Shown: in pieces, positions 22,536 through 33,400 of the stretch | Layout: every line of letters starts with the position of its first letter | Position numbering within the stretch: the stretch's first letter is position 1 | Source: Isoetes taiwanensis | Taxonomy: Eukaryota; Streptophyta; Lycopodiopsida; Isoetales; Isoetaceae | DNA length: 64,000 bases | Assembly: GCA_021234155.1 (NCBI GenBank) | Contig: JAJEKV010000051.1 | Location: forward strand, 10,190,105-10,254,104 | Direction: 5' to 3' | The notes under the pieces: generated by a model | Databases searched by the model: none | The model's input: the letters and a program-made list of their open reading frames with translations, nothing else | Told to the model about the DNA's origin: nothing | Program-made: the position numbers and the translations under genes

Positions 22536-22570
22536 GCTTAAAAAAAAAATTTGCCCCTTCGGGGCAATGA
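22536..22570 (+). other. A-tract plus TTCG-loop hairpin beside palindromic element
   Basis: A run of adenines, TTT and gccccttcggggc (stem gcccc/ggggc, TTCG loop) follow the right arm, as in copy 1. Stem bases differ between the two copies but pairing is kept. Confidence 0.7.
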
Positions 22571-23670
22571 AAATTGTGTATGAATGTTATGCACATCGCT
22601 ATAGGTTCTTGTGCCTAAGATAGTGTGACCTTGAAGACCACTTACAGCTTCTTGCAAAAAATTTCTATAATATATATTTGTAATAAGCAAGTAGGCCAAA
22701 AATTTTATATCATTATGAGGGTCTCCATTCTACATATTGGAATACAAAAGGAAACTCTACAATATTGACGAAAAAAATAATGCTAAAGAGAATGTAAACC
22801 ACTTACAATATCCCTAGATAGTGGAATTCCATATGCTAGACATGTTAGAACATGTGTTTAGGAAATGGAGCCATGAAGGATGTCACGTTTGTTTAAGTCA
22901 CTAGTCAAATCACAATGATACTAAGTAAGCAAAGTCACTAGTCAAATCACAATGATACTAAGTAAGCAGACACAATAAGAAAAAGAAAGAGGTGTGCAAC
23001 CAAACATCTTATTCTGAAATGTAACATGTATTGCCAATATATGGTAGCATGATAGAACTAAATCAAATTCACACGATGTTTTCAATGAATCTGCAAAACC
23101 AGGGCAAGATTGGCCCATCAAAAGTGCATCACCTCTTGGTAAAACATAACATAACTGTGAGTTTGAAGAAAGGCTGCAAAAAATGAAAGAGGATCATGGT
23201 TACCAGCAAATATAAAAAGTTCTTCGAGTCGTTATCAGTGTTGGACAAAGTTTTTAAACCCAATCGGAAATTTTCCTACTCTTTCGTCAAATAGCCGGAT
23301 ATTCTCAGTTCCCAATCGGAAATTTGTATCTCTCTTATACAAATATACATAAAAATCTACCGGAATTTTTCCTGCAATGCGCTAACTTAATCGAAAATTC
23401 TTAGTTTCAACCGGAACAAACCTTCTCTACCCCAGAATTTGCCCAACAGTGGTCGTTATCTTACATATCAAATAATCCATGCTTGAATCATTGTCAATGT
23501 TCCCAGGAATAATAATGTCTTTCCAAGTGTCAAATGCACTAGTATTTCGTTTGTGAGTACGATCCCCCTGTGGTAAAACACGTAGATGTAAGAAAAGTAG
23601 TGGCCAATCTATATTCTTATATCAAGCAACAAAAACTACCTCTGGCGTGAGAAAAATTGATCTGTGAGAA
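22571..23670. other. Non-coding stretch with one short tandem repeat
   Basis: A 37-bp unit starting aagtcactagtcaaatcaca is present twice in a row at 22895-22931 and 22932-22968, nearly identical. Nothing else is recognised here. Confidence 0.6.
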
Positions 23671-23673
23671 AAA

Positions 23674-24094
23674 TTGATCTGTTCGGATGAGTAGCCCAAT
23701 CTCTAAATAAGTGCGCACCAGCTCCACTGCAAGTCCTCATCAAGAAATGCTGCAGTTCAGACATTATTTACAATGGGCAAAGCATTTACAATGGGCAAAG
23801 CATGGACAATGTGAACTCTTGAACCCATCAAATGTAGCCCATCAAATGGAAACACGAAAATATGATCTCGCCCTCAGTTGATGCTGTTCGATTGATCTGC
23901 TCGGATGAGTAGCCCAATCTCTAAATAAGTGCGCCACGGCTCCTTTGGAAGTCCTCATCAAGAAATGCTGCAGTTCAGTCATTATCTACAATGGGCAAAG
24001 CATTTACAATGGGCAAAGCATGGACAATGTGAACTCTTGAACCCATCAAATGTAGCCCATCAAATGGAAACACGAAAATATGAACTTCGCCCTC
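23674..24094. repeat. Tandem duplication, period 218 bp
   Basis: Copies at 23674-23877 and 23892-24094 share ttgatctg, gatgagtagcccaatctcta and later ccatcaaatggaaacacgaa. Each copy also contains an internal double of tttacaatgggcaaagca. The copies are highly similar, so the event is fairly recent. Confidence 0.9.
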
Positions 24095-25229
24095 AACAAG
24101 TAAAAATAGGGCATTTGCTTGATAATCTGAAAAGATGATATCAAACATGAGATGAGAACTGAGATACATATAGGCTGCTTAGAATAAACTCTCACCTAAT
24201 ATACTTTTGGTTTATCTCCTTATCATAAGGCCGCCTTTCATGCGGACACATTTTACATAAGCTCCAGTTGTTGGTTTGTAGAAGCATGGCGATCAACTTA
24301 GGTTACAGCAAAGAAGTGAGGAAAGAAAAAGGAAGGGGAGAAGAGCTTACTCGTCATGCCAAAACAACAGTATTTTAGGGTGGTGTCGGCGCATATAACA
24401 CGGTTCTAGTTGTACCTACTGCTCCCTAGCACCTTTTCTAAACGAATGACACTGAGGTAAACCACATACTATGTGACTATAGATACTTATCAGCTTATAA
24501 GCCAGTAATATCCCAGGCTGAGACTGCATAACCTGTGCAGATACTTAAAAAGCCATCTTTCACCTTCTCTACACTGTCCTAAAACAACAAATAAATAATG
24601 GATTGCCGAGAACCCACCACGCTCAACAAAGCGAAAAACAGATCACGGCCCCACTGCACCTGTTTCGCACAGAACAATGCTCCAACATATAGCATCAACG
24701 CCTTAACTTCTTCAGCAATCATCCTTCACCACTTCCCACAAATCAAACCCACCTGCATTGATCGCAAGAGCAGATCCCTGTTTTTGCCCCAATCGTTTAC
24801 CAAAATCGACCATTTTGAATGTACCATTCCTGATCAAAACTTCGTCATAAGAGTCCTATACGATCAGAATAATGAAGGAATCAAAAGAAAGAGCCGAAAG
24901 AAATCTGTTTGGGGTTCTGCAAGGCCATGTAATGTGGCTGCATGCACCGAGAAGCAGAATTTTAGAGAAAAATGCCTGATTGAAAAGAAAAGGATGATCC
25001 CAATCGAAACTGCATTCTTCATCCTAAGGTGCCTCCTATTTTCCTCAAGATTTTCCTGTTGGCAGCGCATAGGAATTGGAACCCTAAAGGCCTTTCCTTC
25101 GAGTCTAGGAAAAACCAAAGAACCCTAAAATACAGTTTTCGAGTTTTGCATGTCACTAATCAGATAAAATTTTTTTTTTTAAGGGGCTAAACCATTGGCA
25201 AGTGCCATAAAAAATAAGGAATATGTATG
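24095..25229. other. Unrecognised stretch; one long frame not supported as a gene
   Basis: An open frame of 176 codons (24598-25128, plus) has mixed, low-similarity content and no domain I know. On the minus strand the start of this region carries a telobox-like motif (complement of aaccctaaaata near 25121-25132) and leader-like sequence. It may be the upstream part of a lost or captured gene on the minus strand. Confidence 0.3.
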
Positions 25230-25350
25230 TGCACTCTAGATGTACGCATTAGTACACGCATGAGAATACACCACGAAATCATATAAAAACCTTTGGTAAA
25301 AAAGTACAAAAACACAAAAGCAACCCCCTGTTATTATGCTATATATTTAT
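25230..25350 (-). repeat. Dispersed repeat Q, copy 2; possible Helitron 5' terminus
   Basis: This matches 6970-7088 in the same orientation, including gatgtacgcattagtaca and ccccctgttattatgctata. The match stops just past the tatatatt phrase, which marks a probable element end. Confidence 0.7.
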
Positions 25351-26317
25351 ATTACATAGATTCATATACAGATGCAATGTCTTGACTTATCCTGCATTCA
25401 GTAGATTCAGCTCCATCATGAAGTCGAGCACTCCAGCCTTCAAGAAATAGACTATCTAAAAAACTATCCACCGACTGTCGGAACTGTAAACATCTTGAAT
25501 AAGGCAATGAACAAATCAATTCCTAAATTTGTCTTCACATGCCTGCAGAAACCTCTTCAATGCCGTAAACATTTCCTGTGACAACTTACTCCGTGCTAGT
25601 AAGACAGAAGTGGCATCCAGAGGCCTGCAGTATAGCTCGGACAGGCTGGGCAATGGAAGCTCAATAAGCTTGGATCTTCGTGGAGAGTATTCATACCTCC
25701 AGAACCATATACCCATTTTTTGTAAGCTGCACTGGTATGCTACCTTCGAACAACAAGGAGCCCATATCTTGGTGAAAGCAATGGAATACACTAAGAATGG
25801 ATCTAGGGCCCATTATACAGTCATAACATGTCTAGGAACAACACCGTCAAGGAATTGCAGCTCCATCTATACAACATAATGGCCTATGAATGCAGACCAC
25901 GAATTATATCCAAGATATCTCAATAGGAATATCTCATCCCAGCAAAATGATAGTTCCATATAATGGACACTTCCAAGTTTATTTTGTGATGTCAATATTC
26001 CCAACAATGTCCTTCTGCAGCACCCCAAAAGACAGGACAAAGCTAAAGCTTTCATGGATGTTGCATGCCTCGCTGCCCTGAGCAAAAGCTACCCTCAAAT
26101 TTGATTCAAAGCAAAACTAAATCCTATAGTATGTCTCTATCAAGGCAATTGAAATGCAAGATACTAGAAGATGAAATACCTAATAGGTAAATGGGCTTTT
26201 TGATCCTGTTCTTCTACTAACTCAAAGGTTGAAAGCTCAAAGCTCTGGAATGCTTTGAAGGCCGTGGAGAGCCCTAGAAACTGCAGCCATCGATTTGGCC
26301 ACAATCAGTGTGTTTGG
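25351..26317. other. Non-coding stretch, nothing recognised
   Basis: Short frames on both strands (25516-26085) show no family likeness. Confidence 0.4.
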
Positions 26318-26387
26318 GACCAGCTACGTCCGTAAAGGACGGTTGGCCCAATCTAGCCGTCCCTTTCAATGATAAAGCGACACGTGT

Positions 26388-27181
26388 TGATATGGAGCAA
26401 GCATGGGGGAGTGGTCCACGGCGAATGGGCTATTGGAATATGGCAAAAATTATGGCAAATATTATGTAAATGTTATTCCTGAGGTCACCTAATAATATAA
26501 AGGGGCTGAGCTATAACCTCAAAGCCAAGGGAAATGTCTAACACAGTTATAAGAACCATTGATATTTATGGAAGGGGTCGAAGCACTATCATTGGGATGA
26601 TTATTAGTTGAGGGAGCAGCCCATAGATAATATCCCATACGATAAGTCATGTAATCTAATTAAAGGCAAGGAGCTATTTTGGTATAAAAGGCAACTTCCT
26701 GCTACAAAAGGCTAGTGTCATGGAGAGATCTATAAATAGAACCTAAAATTCAGTTAGAGATATCTCCACAACTAGAGCTCCGATTGAGGCGACTTTTACT
26801 TCATTGGAGGCTCGGAGTATAGTTTCCGAATTGGTGTAGCACATCTCATACTTCATCCATATGAGGGAGTAATGGCCAAAAACGTGACAAGGGGTCACAA
26901 ATTACTGCTACAGCAATATTACTGATTTGCAGTTGCTTTCTGAGCTGTAGCTACTTGGAGTAGCGAGATTAGCCTGGAGGGCCAATAAGCCAGAAGCCAG
27001 AGCTTTTTATTTGCCATAGCACTTGTGTTTTTCGTAACCCAGTGGATCCGATTGGGTGGTTAATGGTGCTGCCATATCAATTGTGCATGAATAAAGTTTC
27101 TTTAGTCTAGTGTTCTGTTATTTTCTTGTGGGTTCTATGATTGTGTTGTTACAACGACCCAAATATACATGAATCGTATCA
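26388..27181 (+). repeat. 5' LTR
   Basis: 794 bp, TG...CA ends. It contains tataaata at 26731-26738, a plausible TATA box for the element transcript. It carries about 100 bp (near 26743-26850) absent from the 3' LTR. Confidence 0.9.
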
Positions 27182-27183
27182 AG

Positions 27184-27194
27184 TGGTATTAGAG
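27184..27194 (+). promoter_or_regulatory. Primer-binding site (initiator-Met tRNA type)
   Basis: tggtattagag lies two bases after the 5' LTR. It differs from the usual tggtatcagag at one position, as expected of cytosine decay. Confidence 0.8.
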
Positions 27195-28129
27195 TGGAGG
27201 TTTGCGATTCTTTTGGGAACCATGGGCAATGGGATCATCAGTGGAATTTGGACTCACTAATCTATGAGAGGAATTAAAGAAGTCAGAAACGATGGAGCTA
27301 GGAATTTTCCAGAGGGCCATAAAGATCACTGTTCTTGTATGTGCTGCAAGAACTACTATTAGTTCTTATTTTGCTGGAACGTGGCATCGGAATGAAGAGG
27401 AGATTATAATTTTCGGGTTCACAAGAATATAGTTGGATTATCTTAATGGAGTAAAAGCCTTTATGCATGAAGGGAAATCATATGATTTCAATATTAGAGC
27501 GGACAGTGGAACTGAGATGGATTTGGCGACTACTGCTGTAAGTGAAGCTGGAGCATCAGTAGCAGAGAAAACTCAGTGCTTTCGTGGAGAATGCTTGAAG
27601 TATATGGATCGACTTGTTTTGAATGAGTTCGGATTATTGGGGAAACACTTATGATCCTTTGGGGATTATGGAATAATAAGGATGACTGCTGGGTTGTCGT
27701 GGAAAAGCTTGTCTTGGAGACAAGTAACACCTGCTACACAACATTGAGCACTGCTTTGTCATAATAGCCGAACTATCTGTCATAACCTCTTGCCATCTCT
27801 AGAAGTCTGCTTTGATCATCTGAGCCTACGTAACTTCCAACCTTTAAGCCTGGGTATGAGAACCCCGAAAGAATCTTGCTTGAGATTGCGGAGTCAGATC
27901 GTGGTGATCTGAGAGACCGATTGGCCGTGGGTGTCATTTATATGAATATTTGACTTTGGAAGTCATTTATATTAATACTTGACTTTATTTGCCGGTGCTT
28001 AGTGATAAGCATTGGGGAGTATCAAATATATGGATGTGAAATTTGGATCCAGAATCTCAAATTGCTTCATATAGTATGGGCTTATGGGTAAAGTTCATAA
28101 GTTGATTTTCTATGTGGAATAAAGAGAAA

Positions 28130-28340
28130 AATTTTATCTCTTGTGTGTACCCATGGTAGATTGATAATTACGATTGCAACGTAATAGACTTGAACATGGT
28201 GCACTAATTGTGAATGCCTCTTGGTAGATCAACAATTGTGCTGCAATGCAATAGGCTTGAACAAGGGTGCATGATGTATATTTTTGAAGAGCGGTAATTG
28301 TAGTTGCAACACAATAGGTCTGACAAGAATTGCATCCGTG
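28130..28340 (+). repeat. Imperfect internal tandem repeat of the LTR element
   Basis: The pattern ttg...gcaacgtaataga.cttgaaca recurs three times: gattgcaacgtaatagactt, gtgctgcaatgcaataggct and gtagttgcaacacaataggt. Spacing is about 80 bp. It has no coding meaning that I can see. Confidence 0.55.
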
Positions 28341-28568
28341 ACGCTGAGATACAATTGTTTTGCAGAGATTAAAAGAAAAGGAATGCGGAGGTGCCAAAGA
28401 TATATGGTACTGCAGAAGTACAATAACATATATAATTTTTTCTTGAGCTTGCAGGTTTGAGAAACTTCCAGGTTCATGTTGATCATGGAATAACCACCTT
28501 AAGAAGGAATGGACCAAATTGGAGCGTACTTGGACGATCGCGGACAATCTTTTTGAGAAGGAATGGAT

Positions 28569-29262
28569 TGATATGGAGCAAGCAGGGGGAGTGGTCCACG
28601 GTGAATGGATTATTGGAATATGGCAAACATTATGGCAAATATTATGTAAATGTCATTCCTAAGGTCACGTAATAATATAAAGGAGCTGAGATATAACCTC
28701 AAAACTAAGGAAAACGTCTAACACAGTTATAAGAACCATTGATATTTATGGAAGGGGTCGAGACACTATCATTGGAATGATTATTAGTTGAGGGAACAAC
28801 CCATAGATAATATCCCATATGATAAGTCACGTAATCTAATTAAAGGCAAGGAGCTATTTTGGTATAAAGGCAACTTCCTGCTAAAAAAAGACTAAAGTCG
28901 TGGAGAGATCTATAAATAGAACCTCTCGTAGTTCATCCGTATGAGGGAGTAATGGCCGAAAACGTGACAAGGGGTTACAAATTACTGCTACAGTGACATT
29001 ACTGATTTGCAGTTTCTTTCTGATTTGTGGCTACTTGGAGTAGCGAGACTAGCCTGGAGGGTCAATAAGCCAGAAGCCAGAGCTTTTTATTTGCCAGAGC
29101 ACTTGTGTTTTTCCGTAACCCAGTGGATCCGGTTGGGTGGTTAATGGTGCTGCCATATCAATTGCGCATGAATAAAGTTTCTTTAGTCCAGTGTTCTATT
29201 ATTTTATTGTGGGTTCTATGATTGTGTTGTTACAACAACCCAAATATACATGAATCGTATCA
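28569..29262 (+). repeat. 3' LTR
   Basis: 694 bp, same ends as the 5' LTR, with the TATA-like motif at 28911-28918. It lacks about 100 bp relative to the 5' LTR immediately after the TATA region. Many scattered substitutions separate the two LTRs, so insertion is not recent. Confidence 0.9.
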
Positions 29263-29470
29263 CGTATCACTGTTTTTAAAACTAGAAAAGCGTGTAAAAC
29301 TTTTACTCACGCTTCTCCTGTTTTTACTCACACTTCTGCTTCTTTTACATGCTTATTCTGTTGCTTTTACTCACCTTCCTGCTTTTTTTAACTTGTCTTT
29401 CTGTTAATAATAGCTGCATGTATGCCACGTGGCGGCACTGGATTGGTTCAATCGTCCTTTACGTTAGGAC

Positions 29471-29568
29471 AAAAGCCTCTTAGTCAACTTTCCCTGTTGT
29501 TAAGTGGGCCTCTGTGCTGACGCGCGTCGACCCACTTTCCAACAGGGAAACTTGACTAAGAGGCCTTT
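29471..29568. repeat. Compact inverted repeat, 38-bp arms
   Basis: The left arm 29471-29508 (aaaagcctcttagtcaactt onward) pairs with the right arm 29531-29568 (through cttgactaagaggccttt) around a 22-base GC-rich spacer containing gacgcgcgtcga. A few mismatches remain. Confidence 0.85.
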
Positions 29569-30220
29569 CTCTCATGATCCGGAAATTGAGCCCAATAGGA
29601 CTAGTTTATCCCAAGCAGGGTCGGACTTCACTTGTTGACACCAGGATTTCTTGCAGGCAGAGCAAGAATGATCTACTGCTTGTAGAGCAAGAAAGGGGAA
29701 GATCTACTAGACCAACTTTCTGGGTTGTGATCCTTACCCTTTTTCTGAATCTTGAGAACCCTATAACCCCTTTGATCTTTTTGTAAATGAAACAAAAAAG
29801 GCCATCATGAAGAACCCTTGTTTCTTTCCTTCTTAAGTTATTCTGCTCCAAATCTGGCGATTCTAAGATCTCATTCTCTGTTTTGTCTTAATCGAATGAA
29901 GATTTTAATTTTCTTTTGATTGTTGACTCAAAAACACACAACATCGGTTTGATTCTTACCGTTGTGCGCAGGAAAGGCTGCTGCTGTTGCACACGCTTGT
30001 GCAGGCTATGCATGCAGCTTCTGTACTGCATTACCATTCCGTTACTATAATGTGACATCGACGTTTTATCCGTGTAACGACAATGTTTTATCCAGGTGTT
30101 GATCCGAGGAGAGGAATGCTTCACAACAAAATTTACCAGGTGTCGGCCATAGATATTTTTGGCCTCAAACAAATTAACTCAAATAAAAAATGAACATCCT
30201 TTATATATACAAGAAATTTA
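29569..30220. other. Non-coding stretch, nothing recognised
   Basis: No known protein or RNA. Short frames on both strands have no family likeness. Confidence 0.4.
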
Positions 30221-30223
30221 TCC

Positions 30224-30420
30224 CGGCGGCCTCTTTACCAGCTTGATGTCAGTTCTAAACCCAAGTATTATGGAGGGAATTTCAAGATGAATTTTTTCAG
30301 AAGGCCTAAATTTTTGTTCCATGGCAAAAGGAACAACATTATTTGCATTATGCCCTATATGATAGTAAAGGAGGTTCAAACTGCATTGCAACAAGGTGCT
30401 CTCTTGGTGCACATATAGAT
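30224..30420 (+). pseudogene. Copia-type reverse transcriptase fragment, decayed
   Basis: The reading RRPLYQLDVS carries the copia RT signature around the first catalytic Asp (LYQLDV). In another frame NPSIMEGISR, IFSEGLNFCSMAKG and a LVCxL-like stretch echo the following NAFLNG and EQPxGF segments of the family. Frame changes and stops are frequent. No LTRs or integrase are visible nearby. Confidence 0.5.
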
Positions 30421-31610
30421 TGAAAGAATATTCTGAATTGAAAGAATAGATGCACATATACACTGTGTGTATATGAAATGAAAGTTTCATGTAATCTATA
30501 TGTGGTTACCAACCTTGTGAAATATTTTGCCCATGTAATTGATTCCTTAGGCAATTTTACTATGAGAAACAGTCGAGCACTCTAGATATGAAGGATGCTC
30601 ACGACATGGCCCATGATTCGAAAAACCAGTTTAAGTTTTATCATGATTTGCCCTACGAGATGTTGGAATTTCTAATGTGGATGGTGACTTTCATTGGATA
30701 CGGCAATATTTTGTCAAATGTTGCCCATAAAGTGCGACAAACATGGCTAAGCCTTTTAACAAAATGATGAATTAATATTCTTTTTGGCTATATCTTTCAG
30801 TATGGGTATCTAACGACATGGTTGAAGGAATAGTTTTTGTGTTTCTTTTTCATACATGGAAGCACTTACTTTGCCATTAAAAGCATCTTATAATTTTAAT
30901 GAGATTCATACAGCTACGAAGGATGGTAAATGCTTTTATCTACGTTAAAATTCTTTGAACCAAACATTACAAAGTTCTATTGAAAATCCTAGTGCAAAGA
31001 TAGAATGGTTTTGTAAAACTCTATTGAACCATAGTTCAAGGATAGGAAGGATTTGCAAAACTAGACAATTGTCAGACATCATTAAGGAAAACTAGGCAAT
31101 TGTCAAACATCAGTGAGAAGGGAGGTAATGATGTAAGCTTTGATTCTTTTGTTTTTCTATTCTTTCGTATGTTTGCACTAAAATGTAAGCCCTTACATCA
31201 GGGAGTGAAGTTCATGCCCATATAATTAAGGGCAACTTGGTGGCAAATGTTTTTTTTTTCTAATACCTTCATAAACATGTTTCTTGAATGTGAGACTTTA
31301 AAAGATGTTTCCCTTTTTTTTTTGAGAAAATGCCTAAAGAAAATATATGTACATGGCCAATCATGGTATGATTCCCAACGTGGTTTTGCTCAAGCTATGT
31401 TTTTTCATAAAAAACATTTCAAGCCAATGACGATTTCCTTTTCTCTCAAAAGATATGTTCTTTGCAATTACAGGAGGATTTTATGATGGTTCTGTTTGGT
31501 CTTTACAGTGAGAAGGTTTCGATATGTGAATTGGAGACCATTGAATCCTCCTTCTGAGTACAGGATAGGGACAATAATTTAGCTTTGGTGCCTTGGCTAC
31601 GTTTGTTTCT
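30421..31610. other. Non-coding stretch, possible copia remnants
   Basis: Related phrases recur at about 31010-31110 (gcaaaactagacaattgtcagacatc and a diverged copy). No further recognisable coding sequence. Confidence 0.35.
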
Positions 31611-31615
31611 GATCA

Positions 31616-31867
31616 ATGGGTGCAGAAATTGCTCACTATGAGAGTGGAGGTAAATTAGTGATTGAAGATGTAACAGATAGTCTAGGTGAAAATCAAAACA
31701 TGAATGATGAAGAAATGGAAGGCGTAGAAGTAGAAAAAGAAGCCATGCCTCAATCTTCCTTTACAGATCTATGCTTTTCTTCTCATATGAACCAACAACA
31801 AGATAGTTTACGAGCTTCTCTAGGCCAGAACAACCCAGAAACTTATGCAGCTCAATCAGTTTCTTAA
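31616..31867 (+). CDS. Hypothetical 83-residue acidic frame
   Basis: An open frame from atgggtgcag with a strongly acidic first half (NDEEMEGVEVEKEAMP) and a Gln/Ser-rich end. I do not recognise it, and it may be one exon of a lost gene or a chance frame. No splice signals convincingly extend it. Confidence 0.2.
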   Translation: MGAEIAHYESGGKLVIEDVTDSLGENQNMNDEEMEGVEVEKEAMPQSSFTDLCFSSHMNQQQDSLRASLGQNNPETYAAQSVS

Positions 31868-31899
31868 GGGCAGAACAATTTAAAATTTTATTCAGTATA

Positions 31900-33400
31900 G
31901 ATCGACCTTCACAAGGTCTTCCTTTTGAGCGATGCTATTTCACTTTGTGTCACCCTTTTCAGAGGTCACATTTTCAGCATCCATGGTAGTTGCATCTTGA
32001 CTTTTAGAGCCAAACTACTCTTATCTAGCCATCTATCGGTCGGAGCATGCAACAATGTAGCAGCCCAAAACTTAACAGTATAGCATGTGCTTGAGTTAAA
32101 GCCAGGAGAACCACAAACTGGAAACTCTGCTATGGTCACCAATGAATATGGAGCACATATTTGTGGCTCCACAAAAATAGCACGAATCCTATTTTGAGAC
32201 ATCTAAGAAAAACCTTTTGGCCTACAGGATCGCCTTTGCATTATATAGTGTACAATACACTGAGCAAGGTCAGCCTTCTGTTCTTTGTTGTTTCATTGCC
32301 AAAACTTTTGAATTCGACTATGCTATGCTTTTAGGGCAGACGAAATGCATCAGAATACTCTTGCAAACAAAAAAAACTCTAAATCTTTAGCTACTGCGAG
32401 ACTGAAGTAGACGGACCCGATTTCACTGCTCTATAGCAACCTTCCTGACGATCGATCATCTGCCAAACTCCATATGCAAGGCAGCTGAATGAAGCTTCGA
32501 GTTAACCATAGCGACGAATTTGGACTGCGTCCCGTTTCAACGCCCGGGGGTTGCATTTATACAAAAGGGGGTATGCCATGTGCGTGTAGAGGGTGACCAA
32601 AAACACCCCCGTATATGGTTTTTTGAAAGGCAAATTTGACCCCTTCCGTATAAAACTTACTCCAAGTAGTGGTCAAAAACCCCCCTAACTCTGCCGTATA
32701 CGTGTGGAAATGGGTCCAAAAAACCCCCCTACAAGTCACTCAGGCGCATTGTATGGCACCCAAAAGTGAATCCCCCTTGTTTCAACGTGTCGCGAAAAGG
32801 CCAAGGCCGCCACACATATTTTTCTTTCCTGACCCCTATGCTCTTTCAACTCACTTATTAGCTAGAATTCTTTATAGCAATGAATGTGTATCAATTTGAA
32901 AACACACAAAATTTGAACCTGCACTATTGCTTCATTTTTCCATGATGCATGAGATTTAAATGGACCCACATTATTCCCTCATGTTCCTGTGCCATAGGAT
33001 AAATGGGTTCTGTGGTTGATAACCATGGGATTCCATGATATTGCTAGAAAGAGCTGCTATTTTGAATAAACTAGTTACCTATGTTTCTAGATTGGTATCT
33101 ATAGGTATCTCTACTTCAACAGAATTTTGATTTGCACGTAACACTTCGTTCCTTTCTCTACTCCTTTCTCGAATTTTATCCTTAGCTTCTTTTGTTATAT
33201 TTATAAACCGTACTCTATTTAATTCTTTGTTCTTTTATAGTCTAATATCCTATTGTTTAAATTTGGTTTTTCCGTCAAGTGAAAAACTTTTTGGATTTTT
33301 TTTTCAGGTTGGTTTCCAAAGGTTTTAAAGATTTTAGCTGTCGGTAAAACATTCCGGCTATCCAAAAATCGAAAGAAGTTTTTTAAGGGTCCTTAATTGT
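31900..33400. other. Non-coding stretch with runs of C and G at 32530-32790
   Basis: From 32530 to 32790 there are repeated phrases such as ccaaaaacaccccc, tcaaaaacccccct, tccaaaaaacccccct and several cgtata motifs. This resembles the end of some repeat, but I cannot assign it. The rest shows nothing. Confidence 0.35.

Larger units (their letters stand above)
26388..29262 (+). mobile_element. Short non-autonomous LTR retrotransposon
   Basis: Two direct LTRs (26388-27181 and 28569-29262) begin TGATATGGAGCAAGC and end AATCGTATCA. Flanks are cgtgt (26383-26387) and cgtat (29263-29267), a 5-bp target-site duplication with one change. After the left LTR, tggtattagag (27184-27194) matches the primer-binding site for initiator-Met tRNA apart from one C-to-T change. 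The interior is only about 1.39 kb and encodes no recognisable gag, protease or polymerase; a 73-codon frame at 27433-27654 is unrecognised. An A/G-rich gagaaggaatgga just before the right LTR may be the polypurine tract. Copying would have needed enzymes from another element. Confidence 0.9.
26318..29470. mobile_element. Possible TIR DNA element hosting the LTR retrotransposon
   Basis: The left segment near 26328-26355 (cgtaaaggacggttggccca) resembles the complement of 29437-29466 (attggttcaatcgtccttta on the plus strand). Cacgtg phrases lie inside both. This looks like the inverted ends of a small DNA transposon into which the LTR element inserted. The match is short and imperfect. Confidence 0.4.

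Noticed and set aside
24598-25128. 176-residue open frame as a gene
   Set aside because: No domain, no splice context and mixed composition; kept only as a remark in the stretch description.
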